NCBI GenBank assembly: GCA_016794505.1
Contig: JAEUJZ010000049.1
Coordinates: 312,136-376,135, forward strand
Source of the DNA: Myxococcales bacterium
Lineage (GTDB): Bacteria; Myxococcota_A; Polyangia; Palsa-1104; JAEUJZ01
Direction of reading: 5' to 3'
DNA: 64,000 nucleotides
A program made the translations under genes and the position numbers. Position 1 is the first letter of the stretch, and the number at the start of each line of letters is the position of its first letter. Below the pieces are notes generated by a model. It saw nothing but the letters and a program-made list of their open reading frames with translations. It made no database searches and had not been told where the DNA came from. Positions 1 to 8,872 of the stretch are shown here, piece after piece.

Positions 1-447
1 CAGACCAAACGCCGTGCGCAGACGGTCGACCATGAAGGGATCTTGAAAGAACAGCGCATCCCACGGCGCCAAGAGGAAGGTGCCGCGGCCAAAGCTGGTG
101 AACGCGTCGGGAAACCAACCGACGCAGCGCACGCCACGACTGCGCAGGGTCTCGATGGTCTGCGGCAAGACCCAGGTCAGCTGGATCACCAGCACCAGGT
201 CGGCAGCGAAGCGTTCGCAGGCCGAGATCAGGTGCTGCTGCGCGAAATAGTACGGCTCACGCACGGTGCTCAGCAGCACGAATTCGGCGATGCGCGCCGC
301 CATGGGATTGCGTCGCAGCGCGCCGGGCAAGCCCATGTGCTGACGCAGATCGCAGATCTCGGCCGTATGACCGAGCACACGCAGGCCGCGTACGCAGCCC
401 ATCTCCGAGCTGTCTATGGCGCTCGGCCCGACGACAAGGACTCGCAT
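1..447 (-). CDS. Glycosyltransferase-like protein, N-terminal part (cut by window edge)
   Basis: The reading frame opens with ATG at 447 (MRVLVVGPSAIDSSEMGCVR) and runs off the left edge, giving about 149 residues. A beta-strand/glycine start is followed by an R-G-L-R-V-L-G-H turn, and further on come WVLPQTIETLRSRGVRCVGW and an F-F-Q-D-P element. This resembles the N-terminal Rossmann half of CgeB/GT-B type glycosyltransferases, where the first domain binds the acceptor. It lies 49 bases downstream of the rmlA-like gene on the same strand, so a role in transferring a dTDP-activated sugar is plausible (inference). The nucleotide-sugar-binding C-terminal domain is outside the window, so the family call is tentative. 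Confidence 0.6.
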   Translation of the reverse strand, partial: MRVLVVGPSAIDSSEMGCVRGLRVLGHTAEICDLRQHMGLPGALRRNPMAARIAEFVLLSTVREPYYFAQQHLISACERFAADLVLVIQLTWVLPQTIETLRSRGVRCVGWFPDAFTSFGRGTFLLAPWDALFFQDPFMVDRLRTAFGL

Positions 448-496
448 GTACGACGAGGATAGGGCAGGGCAGCGCGGCGTGCGCGGGAAAACGCAG

Positions 497-1255
497 CTAG
501 GCGCGCAGCTGATACTGATAGTGCGCGGCGTATTCGCCCGTCAGCGGCAGGCCCAGCACAAGCTCGTTGGCCAAGCGCAGCGAGTCGTGTGTGCCGGCGT
601 CTGTCCAGTAGCCTTTGAGCACATCGAAGCCCAGCTCTCCGCGATCGATGTAGGCGTTGTTTACGTCGGTGATCTCAAGCTCGCCGCGCCCCGAGGGCTT
701 GAGCGTCGAGACCACATCGAACACGCGATCGTCGTAGAAGTAGATGCCAGTTACGGCATAGTCGCTGACGGGCCTTTCCGGCTTTTCGTAGATACGCGTC
801 ACGCGCTCGCCTTCGACCTGGGCCACGCCATAGCGCTGCGGATCAGGAACTCGCTTCAACAAAATGCGGGCGCCGCGACCCTGGCGCGCGAAGTTTTCGA
901 CATACAGGCCGATGTCGTCCTCAAAGATGTTGTCGCCAAGCAGCACGCACATCTTGTCGCCGCGCGCGAAGTCCCGCGCCAAGCCCAGCGCCTGCGCGAT
1001 GCCACCGGCCGTGTCCTGCACGCGATACGTAAAGTCGCACTCGAACTCGCGACCGCTGCCCAGCAGGCCGACGACATCGCCCATGTGCTCGCAGCCGGTG
1101 ACGATGAGGATCTGGCGAATGCCTGCCGCGACCAGCTTCTTGACCGGGTGGAAGATCATCGGCTCGCGGCCGACCGGAAGGAGGTGCTTGTTGGTGACCT
1201 TGGTCAGTGGCAACAGCCGTGTGCCGGAGCCTCCAGCGAGAACAATGCCTTTCAT
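497..1255 (-). CDS. rmlA: Glucose-1-phosphate thymidylyltransferase (RmlA-type nucleotidyltransferase)
   Basis: This 252-residue sugar nucleotidyltransferase should join dTTP and glucose-1-phosphate to make dTDP-glucose, the first step of the dTDP-rhamnose/deoxysugar route. Visible signatures are the N-terminal GGSGTRLLPLT pyrophosphorylase loop, the conserved K-H-L-L-P-V-G segment, LLGDNIFEDD (metal-binding Asp) and the YEKP motif. It is shorter than the roughly 290-residue E. coli-type RmlA and so belongs to the short form. A strong Shine-Dalgarno (AAGGAAGG) precedes the ATG. It sits 19 bases after rmlD and is probably in one operon with rmlB and rmlD. The exact sugar substrate cannot be proven from sequence. 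Confidence 0.9.
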   Translation of the reverse strand: MKGIVLAGGSGTRLLPLTKVTNKHLLPVGREPMIFHPVKKLVAAGIRQILIVTGCEHMGDVVGLLGSGREFECDFTYRVQDTAGGIAQALGLARDFARGDKMCVLLGDNIFEDDIGLYVENFARQGRGARILLKRVPDPQRYGVAQVEGERVTRIYEKPERPVSDYAVTGIYFYDDRVFDVVSTLKPSGRGELEITDVNNAYIDRGELGFDVLKGYWTDAGTHDSLRLANELVLGLPLTGEYAAHYQYQLRA

Positions 1256-1274
1256 CGGTCCTTCCTTTTGCTAA

Positions 1275-2162
1275 CTAAAGTAGGTTGTAGGCGAGCAGTT
1301 CTTTCAGGTAACCGCGCAGCGCGTCTTCCCACGGCGGCATGGTGAGAAGACCGCGCAGTCGCAGCAAGCGGCAGTCCAGGACGGACATCGCAGGGCGGGG
1401 CGCAGCCGTCGGCAGCGCAGACGTGTCGACGCCTTCAAAGCGCAGGGGCAGGGGACGGCCGAGCTCATTTGCGACGTGGCACAGGGTCTCGGCGAAGGCA
1501 AACCACGACGTCTGTCCCTGACAGGTGGCGTGGTACATGCCGTACTCTCCGTGCTCGCACAGCGCCACGAGCTGATGCGCAAGCGGCCGCACCCACGTTG
1601 GGGATACCTGGCGGCAGCGGTCGATGCGCAGGGACTGACCTTGCTGCAGGCGCGCGACCATCGTCGAAAAGAAGTTTCGCCCACCGCGCCCGTACAGGCC
1701 CCCGACGCGCACGACAAAGGCGCGACGGCAGGCACGCAGGACAAGGTCTTCCCCGGCGCGCTTGCTGCGGGCATAGCAGCCCTGCGGATCGGGCAGATCG
1801 AATTCGTCGTACGGGCGCTGCTGGTCGCCACGAAACACGAAGTCCGTCGAGATGTGACAGACGGCGGCACCAACGGCATCGGTAGCGCGGGCGATCATCT
1901 CGGCGCCAAGCGCGTTGACGAGAAACGCTTTGTCGGACTCGCGCTCGGCTCCATCGACGTCGGTATAGGCGGCGGCGTTAAACACCAAGTGGGCGTCGTG
2001 CGCCGCCAGTCGATCGCGCAAGCGATAAAACGACTCACGGTCCGGCGTACTTAGATCGACGATGGCGCGATCCAGCGAAAGGACCGCGTGGCCATGGCTG
2101 TTGAGCTCATCGCAGAGATGGCGGCCGAGCAGGCCCTGAGCACCTAAGACGGCTACGCGCAT
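1275..2162 (-). CDS. rmlD: dTDP-4-dehydrorhamnose reductase
   Basis: This 295-residue short-chain-dehydrogenase-like reductase should make the last NADPH-dependent reduction of dTDP-4-keto-rhamnose. The N-terminus MRVAVLGAQGLLGRHL carries the nucleotide-binding GxxGxxG fold. The ISTDFVF segment with its Ser-Thr and the downstream Y-A-R-S-K catalytic Tyr/Lys pair are present, as is the conserved R-V-G-G-L-Y-G. I chose the ATG at 2162 because the family begins exactly there; the frame is open further upstream but that extension has no similarity to the family. The start overlaps the end of rmlB by 10 bases, which suggests translational coupling. Confidence 0.92.
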   Translation of the reverse strand: MRVAVLGAQGLLGRHLCDELNSHGHAVLSLDRAIVDLSTPDRESFYRLRDRLAAHDAHLVFNAAAYTDVDGAERESDKAFLVNALGAEMIARATDAVGAAVCHISTDFVFRGDQQRPYDEFDLPDPQGCYARSKRAGEDLVLRACRRAFVVRVGGLYGRGGRNFFSTMVARLQQGQSLRIDRCRQVSPTWVRPLAHQLVALCEHGEYGMYHATCQGQTSWFAFAETLCHVANELGRPLPLRFEGVDTSALPTAAPRPAMSVLDCRLLRLRGLLTMPPWEDALRGYLKELLAYNLL

Positions 2163-3226
2163 GACGCCCCGGAATGCTTCGCGGTGGCGGCTGGACTGCC
2201 GGATCCGGTGTCGAGGCGGGCGGCGTAGTTGCGCTCGAACCACGTGCGGTACTCACCGCTGCGGATGCGCTGCCACCAGGCTTCGTTTTCGCGGTACCAG
2301 CGCACGGTGTCACGCAGTCCCTGTTCCAGCGAGACCCGCGGCGTCCAGCCCAGCTCGTTCATGGCCTTGCTGCAGTCGATGGCATAGCGGCGGTCGTGGC
2401 CGGGGCGGTCGGTGACATAGCGAATCAACGACTCATCGCGGCCGGTCAGGGCCAAGATGGCGCGCACGATGTCGAGGTTTGGGCGCTCGGCCATGCCACC
2501 GAGGTTGTAGACCTCGCCGATGCGACCACGGCGCAGCACTGCGTCGAGCCCGGCACAGTGATCGCTGACATGAATCCAGTCGCGCACGTTCATCCCGTCG
2601 CCGTATACCGGCAGCGGCTGGTTGGCGAACGCGTTGAGCACCATGAGCGGGATCAGCTTCTCGGGAAACTGATACGGCCCATAGTTGTTCGAGCAGCGCG
2701 TGAGCAGCACCGGGAAACCGTACGTGTGGAAGTACGAAAGCACCAGGTGATCCGAGGCGGCCTTCGACGCGGAATACGGCGATCGCGGCTGGATAGGATG
2801 CGTCTCGCTGAACGCCGGATCGTTCGGCTCTAGCGAGCCATAGACCTCATCCGTCGAGACATGCAGAAATCGAGCGATCTTTGCAGCACGCGCCGCCTCC
2901 AGCAGCGTGGCCGTGCCGACGACGTTGGTGCGCACAAAATCCATGGGCCCCAAGATCGAACGGTCGACGTGGCTTTCGGCTGCGAAGTGGACGATGGCGT
3001 CGATGTGCTCGTCCCGCAGGAGCGCTGCAACCAGCGCCGCATCACAGATATCCCCGCGCACAAAGCGCACCGCCGGGTCCGTCGAAAGCGCGTCAAGCGT
3101 GCTCAGGTTACCGGCATAGGTCAGGGCATCGAGGATGACGATGCGATCCTGCGGGTGCTGCTGTCGCTGCGAATAGACGAAGTTTGCGCCAATGAAGCCG
3201 GCGCCTCCGGTGACGAGCAAGTTCAT
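2153..3226 (-). CDS. rmlB: dTDP-glucose 4,6-dehydratase
   Basis: This 357-residue extended short-chain dehydrogenase converts dTDP-glucose to dTDP-4-keto-6-deoxyglucose using bound NAD. Seen directly are MNLLVTGGAGFIGANF (NAD fold), the active-site S-T-D-E-V-Y-G, the catalytic YSASK, and the family-specific R-C-S-N-N-Y-G-P-Y-Q-F-P-E-K-L-I-P substrate loop. Length matches the family. It is the first of the rml genes in transcription order, 41 bases downstream of the kinase gene, with rmlD and rmlA following. No rmlC epimerase is visible in the window, so the final sugar may differ from rhamnose or rmlC lies elsewhere. Confidence 0.95.
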   Translation of the reverse strand: MNLLVTGGAGFIGANFVYSQRQQHPQDRIVILDALTYAGNLSTLDALSTDPAVRFVRGDICDAALVAALLRDEHIDAIVHFAAESHVDRSILGPMDFVRTNVVGTATLLEAARAAKIARFLHVSTDEVYGSLEPNDPAFSETHPIQPRSPYSASKAASDHLVLSYFHTYGFPVLLTRCSNNYGPYQFPEKLIPLMVLNAFANQPLPVYGDGMNVRDWIHVSDHCAGLDAVLRRGRIGEVYNLGGMAERPNLDIVRAILALTGRDESLIRYVTDRPGHDRRYAIDCSKAMNELGWTPRVSLEQGLRDTVRWYRENEAWWQRIRSGEYRTWFERNYAARLDTGSGSPAATAKHSGASCA

Positions 3227-3267
3227 GTGCGCGCAGTGTATGGAAATCGGCGCGCTTTTGGAACTCG

Positions 3268-5037
3268 CTACTTTTTCTTGAAGGGATCGCGCAGCCCCGT
3301 GGGCAAGCCCGTCGGCGACTGCGTCGATCCAGCGTCTTTGCCTTTGGCGGGGGCTTTGCCTGGCTCGACCTTGCGCGGCTTGCCGTTGCCGCTGTGCCCC
3401 GACTTGTCGAGCTTGACGTCGAGCGTCTGACTGCTGTCGGGGGTTAGCTCTTCGTAGTAGGGGTCAAACCCGCGCTTGCGGACCTCGACGCGCACCAAGA
3501 TGCCGCGCTTGTGGGGCAGCTTGTGTGGCGTCCGTCCGACGAGATTGCCATCGATATAGACCTCGGCATCGGGAGGCCGCGACAGGATCTGCAGATCGAT
3601 CGGCGGCAGCTCGACGACGGGCGGCGGCTTGATGTTCTGCGGAGAATCGACCTTGGGTGGGCTGTCGACCTTGGGCGGCCGTGGGGGCGGCGTCACAGGC
3701 GTCGGCGTGGGTGGGCGCGTCACGAAGTAGATCAGCAAGGCCACGATCGCCACGAGGGCGCTGGCGACGACAACGACGATGCTGCGTCCACGACCGGACT
3801 GCGGGGTCGGCGCAGGCAGGGGCGGCTTGGGAAGGACGACTCCCTGAGCGGCCGATGCGAAGGGCGGTGCGACGACGCCACCAGACTGCTGCGGCGGATA
3901 AAACGAAGGCGGCGCGGGCGGAGCAAAGCCGGGCGCTGGGGCCGGACCCGACGGATAGCCCGAGGGCATGGGCGCTGGCACGGCCGCGCCTGACGGGGAT
4001 GACGGATAGCCGCTGTTCGAGGCCGGGGCAGCGGGAGGCGGCGGGGCAGACAGCGCCGCGTCCTCGATGACGATGCGCCCGCCTTTCTGATCGCTCTCGA
4101 CCTGGGTAAGCGACTGGTCGAGATCCTTCATCGACGGAAAGCGCTTTTCGGGCTTCTTTTCGAGCGCCCGCATCACGCAGGCTTCAATCGTCGCTGGGAT
4201 CTTCAGATCCGGCTTGCGCTTGCGCGGCGGAATGACCGGCTCAAAGACGTGCTTAGTCAGCGTCTGCGCCGGACGGTCGCCTAGGAATGGCACGACCCCG
4301 GTCAGCATCTCGTACATCATGCAGCCGAGAGCGTACTGGTCGACGCGGTGGTCGGTCTCTTGCCCGGTGGCTTGCTCCGGCGACATGTACTCGGGCGTGC
4401 CCAGCACCATGCCGACCTGGGTTAGCTTCTGGCCACCGCCGACCTTGGCGATGCCGAAGTCGACGATCTTGACGTAGTCCTTCTGGCCTTCGCGTTCGAG
4501 CAGGAAGATGTTTTCGGGCTTGAGATCGCGATGGACGATGCCCTTGGTGTGCGCCGCATGCAGGCCACGCGCCACCTGCGAGGCGATGTTGCAGACGCGC
4601 TTGGCGTCCATGGGGCCGTCTTGGATCGCCTGAGCCAGCGTCTTGCCCTCCAAGAACTCCATGACGAAGTAGGCATGGCCATCGGGCAGGACGCCGAAGT
4701 CGGTGATGTCGACGATGTTGCTGTGGTTGATCTTTGAGGCGGACTTGGCTTCTTGGATAAAGCGCTGAACCGCTGCCGCGTCTTGCGCGGCCTCTTTGCG
4801 CAAGATCTTGATGGCGACGGGCTTGTCGATAAGGACGTGGCGGGCCTTGTAGACCACGCCCATGCCGCCTTCGCCCAGCCTCGCTTCGACGGCATAGCGA
4901 CCGTCAATAGTCGAGTCCAGGATCGGATCCTGGACGGGCTCTTTCGCACCGGCATTGGCCGGCAGGGGGGAGCCGTCCCGAGGGCAAAACTCAAGTACGT
5001 CTGGGTACTTGATCTGACACTGGGGACAAGTTTTCAC
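3268..5037 (-). CDS. Membrane Ser/Thr protein kinase with N-terminal zinc ribbon and C-terminal PEGA domain
   Basis: This 589-residue Hanks-type kinase starts at GTG. Residues 4-21 form a short Cys motif (CPQC, then FCPRDG). The kinase domain spans about 48-310: GEGGMG phosphate loop, VAIK lysine near 77, HRDLKPEN with catalytic Asp near 171, DFG near 192-195, and PEYMSPEQ activation segment. A long Pro/Ala/Gly linker leads to one membrane helix (about 418-440, IVVVVASALVAIVALLIYF). Beyond it lie a Pro-rich stretch and a PEGA domain (about 485-550, PPDAEVYIDGNLVGRTP), followed by a Lys-rich tail. The kinase half is cytoplasmic and the PEGA half extracytoplasmic, so it probably senses an envelope signal. 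Its targets are unknown; rmlB lies 41 bases downstream. Confidence 0.93.
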   Translation of the reverse strand: MKTCPQCQIKYPDVLEFCPRDGSPLPANAGAKEPVQDPILDSTIDGRYAVEARLGEGGMGVVYKARHVLIDKPVAIKILRKEAAQDAAAVQRFIQEAKSASKINHSNIVDITDFGVLPDGHAYFVMEFLEGKTLAQAIQDGPMDAKRVCNIASQVARGLHAAHTKGIVHRDLKPENIFLLEREGQKDYVKIVDFGIAKVGGGQKLTQVGMVLGTPEYMSPEQATGQETDHRVDQYALGCMMYEMLTGVVPFLGDRPAQTLTKHVFEPVIPPRKRKPDLKIPATIEACVMRALEKKPEKRFPSMKDLDQSLTQVESDQKGGRIVIEDAALSAPPPPAAPASNSGYPSSPSGAAVPAPMPSGYPSGPAPAPGFAPPAPPSFYPPQQSGGVVAPPFASAAQGVVLPKPPLPAPTPQSGRGRSIVVVVASALVAIVALLIYFVTRPPTPTPVTPPPRPPKVDSPPKVDSPQNIKPPPVVELPPIDLQILSRPPDAEVYIDGNLVGRTPHKLPHKRGILVRVEVRKRGFDPYYEELTPDSSQTLDVKLDKSGHSGNGKPRKVEPGKAPAKGKDAGSTQSPTGLPTGLRDPFKKK

Positions 5038-5125
5038 AGCCGATCAAGCTTATCGTCCCAGCGGGGGCTCGGTCAATCCAGACGTTTCGCCCAAAGCGCA
5101 AGGTTCGCGTCCGGCCGCAGCGGAT

Positions 5126-6160
5126 CTAGAGATACCCGGCTTCGCGGTACCAGCTCAGCATGTCGGTGAGCGTGTCTTCGATGGGGCGCGGCTGATAGCC
5201 AAGCTCGGCGGCGGCTTTTTCGTGCTTGAAGTGATAGTTGCAGGCGACGATCTGCAGCGAATAGGGCGTCATGAGAGGCCGCGTCTTCATTAGCTTGCTG
5301 GCGGCGATGACGGCGGGGCTGGCCATGCGGGCGAGCCACAGCGGTGTCACAAAGCGCGGCATGCGCAGACCGGATGAGGCTTCCAAGCGCCGGGCGAGAT
5401 CGCGGAAGGACAGCGGGTGGCCGGTGAGCAGGTAGCGCTCGCCGCGGCGTCCCCGCTCGGCCGCCGCAATCGAGCCACTGACCACGTCGCGCACATCAAC
5501 CCAGTTGTACCCGCCCTCGACCAGCGCGGGCACGCGACCTTTGACCCAGTCCAGGATGGCCGAGCCTTGCGCCGACGGGCGATAGTCATGGCGACCGAGT
5601 ACGGCGCCTGGGTTCACGATGACGGCATCCAGGCCCTCTTCGACTGCGGCCAGAACGACGCGCTCGGCTCGGGCTTTGGATCGGTCGTACGGCAGTGCCT
5701 CGGGGCGGTCGGCTAGCTCATGTCGCTCGTCGATGGGGGCCGATGCACCGTGCTTGTGGCTGACGCCTTCGCTCCACAGCGCGTGGACCGAGCTGAAGTG
5801 GATCAGGCGACGGACCCCCGCTTGGCGACAGGCTGCGATGACATTGCGCGTGCCGTCGACATTGACCGGCTCACAGCGGGCATCTTCCTCGGGCGAAATC
5901 GAGATATGCGCCGCGAGGTGATAGACGTGGTCGGCTCCTTCGAAAGCGCGCTCCAACGACGCACGGTCGCAGACGTCACCGCTGGCCCGTTCACAGTCGA
6001 TGCCGGCCAAGGCGCGGGGGCCTTCATGCGTCGCGGTGTCCTCTGTCGACGAATGAGTCGATTGGTGAAGCAGAGCGCGCACCTTGTGCCCTTGGCTGAC
6101 CAGCGTGCGAATGAGGTTGTTGCCGATGTGTCCGCTTGCTCCCGTGACTGCGATCTTCAT
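5126..6160 (-). CDS. NAD(P)-dependent epimerase/dehydratase (dihydroflavonol-4-reductase-like)
   Basis: This 344-residue extended short-chain dehydrogenase opens with the Rossmann fold MKIAVTGASGHIGNNLIRTL. Further on are VYHLAAHIS, HFSSVHALW and the catalytic Y-D-R-S-K (Tyr/Lys). The PGAVLGRHD and GGYNWVDVRDV segments are characteristic of the DFR-like/NAD_binding_10 group found near hopanoid and lipid genes. Its start overlaps the stop of the AAA+ gene by four bases (ATGA), so it is coupled to the accC run. The substrate is unknown; a hydroxysteroid, sugar or acyl intermediate are all possible. Confidence 0.88.
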   Translation of the reverse strand: MKIAVTGASGHIGNNLIRTLVSQGHKVRALLHQSTHSSTEDTATHEGPRALAGIDCERASGDVCDRASLERAFEGADHVYHLAAHISISPEEDARCEPVNVDGTRNVIAACRQAGVRRLIHFSSVHALWSEGVSHKHGASAPIDERHELADRPEALPYDRSKARAERVVLAAVEEGLDAVIVNPGAVLGRHDYRPSAQGSAILDWVKGRVPALVEGGYNWVDVRDVVSGSIAAAERGRRGERYLLTGHPLSFRDLARRLEASSGLRMPRFVTPLWLARMASPAVIAASKLMKTRPLMTPYSLQIVACNYHFKHEKAAAELGYQPRPIEDTLTDMLSWYREAGYL

Positions 6161-7017
6161 GGGTTCATCCGATCCGAAAGTGCCCGCTCGACGTCCTCGC
6201 GTTCTAGCGAGAGGCCGTCGCTGTACAGCAAGACGGCTCGCTCGATGACGGCTTCTAGCTCGCGAAAGTTGCCTGGCCAGCCGCTGCCGTGGTCGCGCAA
6301 GGCATCGATGCTGGCTGTGGTGATGCGATAGGCCGAAGGTGACGGAGCCGGGGCGTCGCCGCGTTCATCGCAGAGCTCGGCAGGGCGACTGTAGCCACGC
6401 TCGCGCAGGACGCGGTTGGCCATCCACACTGCGGCGTGTCCCAGGTCGTCTTGACGGTCACGCAGCGGCGGCACGCACAGCACCAAGCGACACAGTTTGT
6501 AATACAGGTCGTGGCGGAATGCGCCCTGGGCCACTGCGGTTTCCACATCGCCATCGCTCATCGCCAGCACGCTGACGCACGACGAGGGCTGCGTCCAGCG
6601 CTGCCGCCCGAGGGCGGCGTGCAGGCGCTGCTGCAGGTGGGGCGACAGGGCCAAGATCTCGTCGATGATCAGCGCGCCGCCACGAGCCCGCGACAGCACG
6701 CCGGGGCCGTCCGCGCTGCCGAAAAGCTGGGCTTCCATCTCGGCCTCGCTGCGCCCGCGCAGAAACACGCGCTCGCAGGCGCCGCCTTCGGGGTGCATCA
6801 GGCGAAAGATCAGGCGAGCCAAGCCGTCTTTGCCGGTGCCGGCTTCGCCGAGGAACAGCGCGTGCGTGCGATACGGTCGATCCTGCAGGCGGTCGACGAT
6901 ATGCAGAATGCGCGCCATCGCCGGGTTCTTGGCGGACATGCGGCCGAGCGCAGCGATCCATGCATCTAGCTGCAGCTCGACGAAGATTGGGGCGCCCCCC
7001 TCGCTGGAATCGCTCAT
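6157..7017 (-). CDS. AAA+ ATPase of the sigma-54 activator type lacking the GAFTGA loop
   Basis: This 286-residue single-domain AAA+ protein has Walker A GEAGTGKD (57-64), Walker B ALIIDE (115-120), an arginine-finger region F-R-H-D-L-Y-Y-K-L, V-P-P-L-R-D-R and sensor II W-P-G-N-F-R-E-L-E. These are hallmarks of bacterial enhancer-binding proteins. The loop that should read GAFTGA (around 100-108) reads GSADGPGVL, and there is no receiver, FHA or Fis domain. Contact with sigma-54 and DNA binding are therefore doubtful. I chose the ATG at 7017, which overlaps the accC stop as ATGA; the frame is open 14 codons further. It may act as a stand-alone ATPase linked to the carboxylase (inference). 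Confidence 0.82.
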   Translation of the reverse strand: MSDSSEGGAPIFVELQLDAWIAALGRMSAKNPAMARILHIVDRLQDRPYRTHALFLGEAGTGKDGLARLIFRLMHPEGGACERVFLRGRSEAEMEAQLFGSADGPGVLSRARGGALIIDEILALSPHLQQRLHAALGRQRWTQPSSCVSVLAMSDGDVETAVAQGAFRHDLYYKLCRLVLCVPPLRDRQDDLGHAAVWMANRVLRERGYSRPAELCDERGDAPAPSPSAYRITTASIDALRDHGSGWPGNFRELEAVIERAVLLYSDGLSLEREDVERALSDRMNP

Positions 7018-8555
7018 CGTCGGAAGCCCAGCCCAGGGGCGGTGCCAAAGGCTCGCCAAGCCGACGGCTGATTCGAGGGATTCGGATCACTGCCACTCGT
7101 CGGTGGCTTGGCGGTGCTGGCAGCGATGGCGGCAGCGACAGCGGCGGTCTCTAGCTCGGCCTCGGTCGGGGCATACGGCGCAAGCAGCGTGGCTTTGTGC
7201 GACTCGATGTAGCCGGTGTCATAGACGCCGCTCTGGAAGTCGGGCTCGCGCATGACGCGGCGATGGAAAGGCAGGTTGGTCTTGATGCCGAGCACGGTGT
7301 ATTCGTCGAGCGCGCGGGCCATGCGGCGGATGGCTTCGCCGCGATCCTGACCCCAGACGATCAGCTTCGAGATCATCGGGTCGTAATACATGCTGATCTC
7401 GGCGCACTCATAGACGCCGCAGTCGTTGCGAACGAAGGGGCCGCCGGGTGTACGCAGGCGCGTGATCTTGCCCGGCGACGGCAGGAAGCGGATCGGATCC
7501 TCGGCGTAGACGCGACACTGAATCGCCGCTCCGCGCAGCACGAGATCCTTCTGCGCAAACGGCAGCGGGTGTCCCTCGGCAACGCGGATCTGAAGCTGCA
7601 CCAGATCGAGCCCGGTCACCATCTCGGTGACGGCGTGCTCGACCTGCAGGCGGGTGTTCATCTCTAGGAAGTAAAAGCTCTTGTCCTGGCTCAGCAGGAA
7701 CTCACAGGTCCCGGCGCCGACGTAGTTCACGGCAGCGGCAGCGCGCACCGCGACTTCGCCCATGCGGGCTCGCAGAGCTGGGTCGAGGGCCGGCGACGGG
7801 GCTTCCTCGATGACTTTCTGGTTTCTGCGCTGCACCGAGCAGTCGCGCTCGAACATATATACGTAGTTGCCGTGGCGATCGCCGAAGACCTGAATCTCGA
7901 CGTGGCGGGGGCGGACGATGGCGCGCTCAAGGTACACGGTGTCGTCGCCGAAGGCGGCCTTGGCCTCGCGACGGGCGCCGTCATAGGCCGCGGCGAAGCG
8001 CTCGCGGCTGTCGACAAGGCGCTGACCGCGACCCCCGCCACCGGATGCCGCTTTGAGCATGATCGGATAGCCGACCTTTTCAGCGGCTGCGATGGCTTGT
8101 TCCACCGTTGGAAATCCGCGACCCTCGACGCCGTTGTCGCCCGGTACAGTGGGCACGCCGGCCGCCTGCATTCGAATGCGAGCCCGCGTCTTTTCGCCCA
8201 TGGCGCGCATCGCTTCGGCGGCGGGACCGATGAAGATCAGGCCAGCCGCTTCGACGGCTTCGACAAACTCAGCGCGCTCGGACAGAAAGCCATAGCCGGG
8301 GTGTACTGCGTCCGCACCCGAGCGGCGACAGGCGTCGATCAAGCGCTCGATGTTCAGATAGCTGTCACGGGCAGCGGACGGTCCGATGGCGAAGGCTTCA
8401 TCGGCGGTCTGGACATGCAGCGCAGCACGATCCGCCTCGGAATAGACAGCGACGGTGCGGATGCCTAGCTCGCGGCAGGCTCGCATCACGCGGATCGCGA
8501 TCTCGCCACGGTTGGCAACCAGGACCTTTTTGATGGGGCGAATGGCGATGCTCAT
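7014..8555 (-). CDS. accC: Biotin carboxylase (acyl-CoA/pyruvate carboxylase biotin carboxylase subunit)
   Basis: This 513-residue ATP-grasp enzyme carboxylates biotin on a carrier protein using bicarbonate and ATP. The N-terminus KKVLVANRGEIAIRV, the glycine-rich ATP loop KAASGGGGRG, F-E-R-D-C-S-V-Q-R-R-N-Q-K-V-I-E-E and E-M-N-T-R-L-Q-V-E-H are all intact. A C-terminal biotin-carboxylase domain follows, with a low-complexity Ala/Pro tail of about 50 residues. No carboxyltransferase or biotin carrier gene is next to it, so the partner acyl-CoA is unknown. It starts 4 bases after the SEC-C gene and is coupled to the AAA+ gene by ATGA. Confidence 0.93.
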   Translation of the reverse strand: MSIAIRPIKKVLVANRGEIAIRVMRACRELGIRTVAVYSEADRAALHVQTADEAFAIGPSAARDSYLNIERLIDACRRSGADAVHPGYGFLSERAEFVEAVEAAGLIFIGPAAEAMRAMGEKTRARIRMQAAGVPTVPGDNGVEGRGFPTVEQAIAAAEKVGYPIMLKAASGGGGRGQRLVDSRERFAAAYDGARREAKAAFGDDTVYLERAIVRPRHVEIQVFGDRHGNYVYMFERDCSVQRRNQKVIEEAPSPALDPALRARMGEVAVRAAAAVNYVGAGTCEFLLSQDKSFYFLEMNTRLQVEHAVTEMVTGLDLVQLQIRVAEGHPLPFAQKDLVLRGAAIQCRVYAEDPIRFLPSPGKITRLRTPGGPFVRNDCGVYECAEISMYYDPMISKLIVWGQDRGEAIRRMARALDEYTVLGIKTNLPFHRRVMREPDFQSGVYDTGYIESHKATLLAPYAPTEAELETAAVAAAIAASTAKPPTSGSDPNPSNQPSAWRAFGTAPGLGFRR

Positions 8556-8559
8556 GGGG

Positions 8560-8805
<246 letters not shown>

Positions 8806-8872
8806 GCCGGGACTCTACTCGATTTTGCCGGCTGCCACGGGCAGAAAATCAGCCCTGAAACGAGACGCGCAC

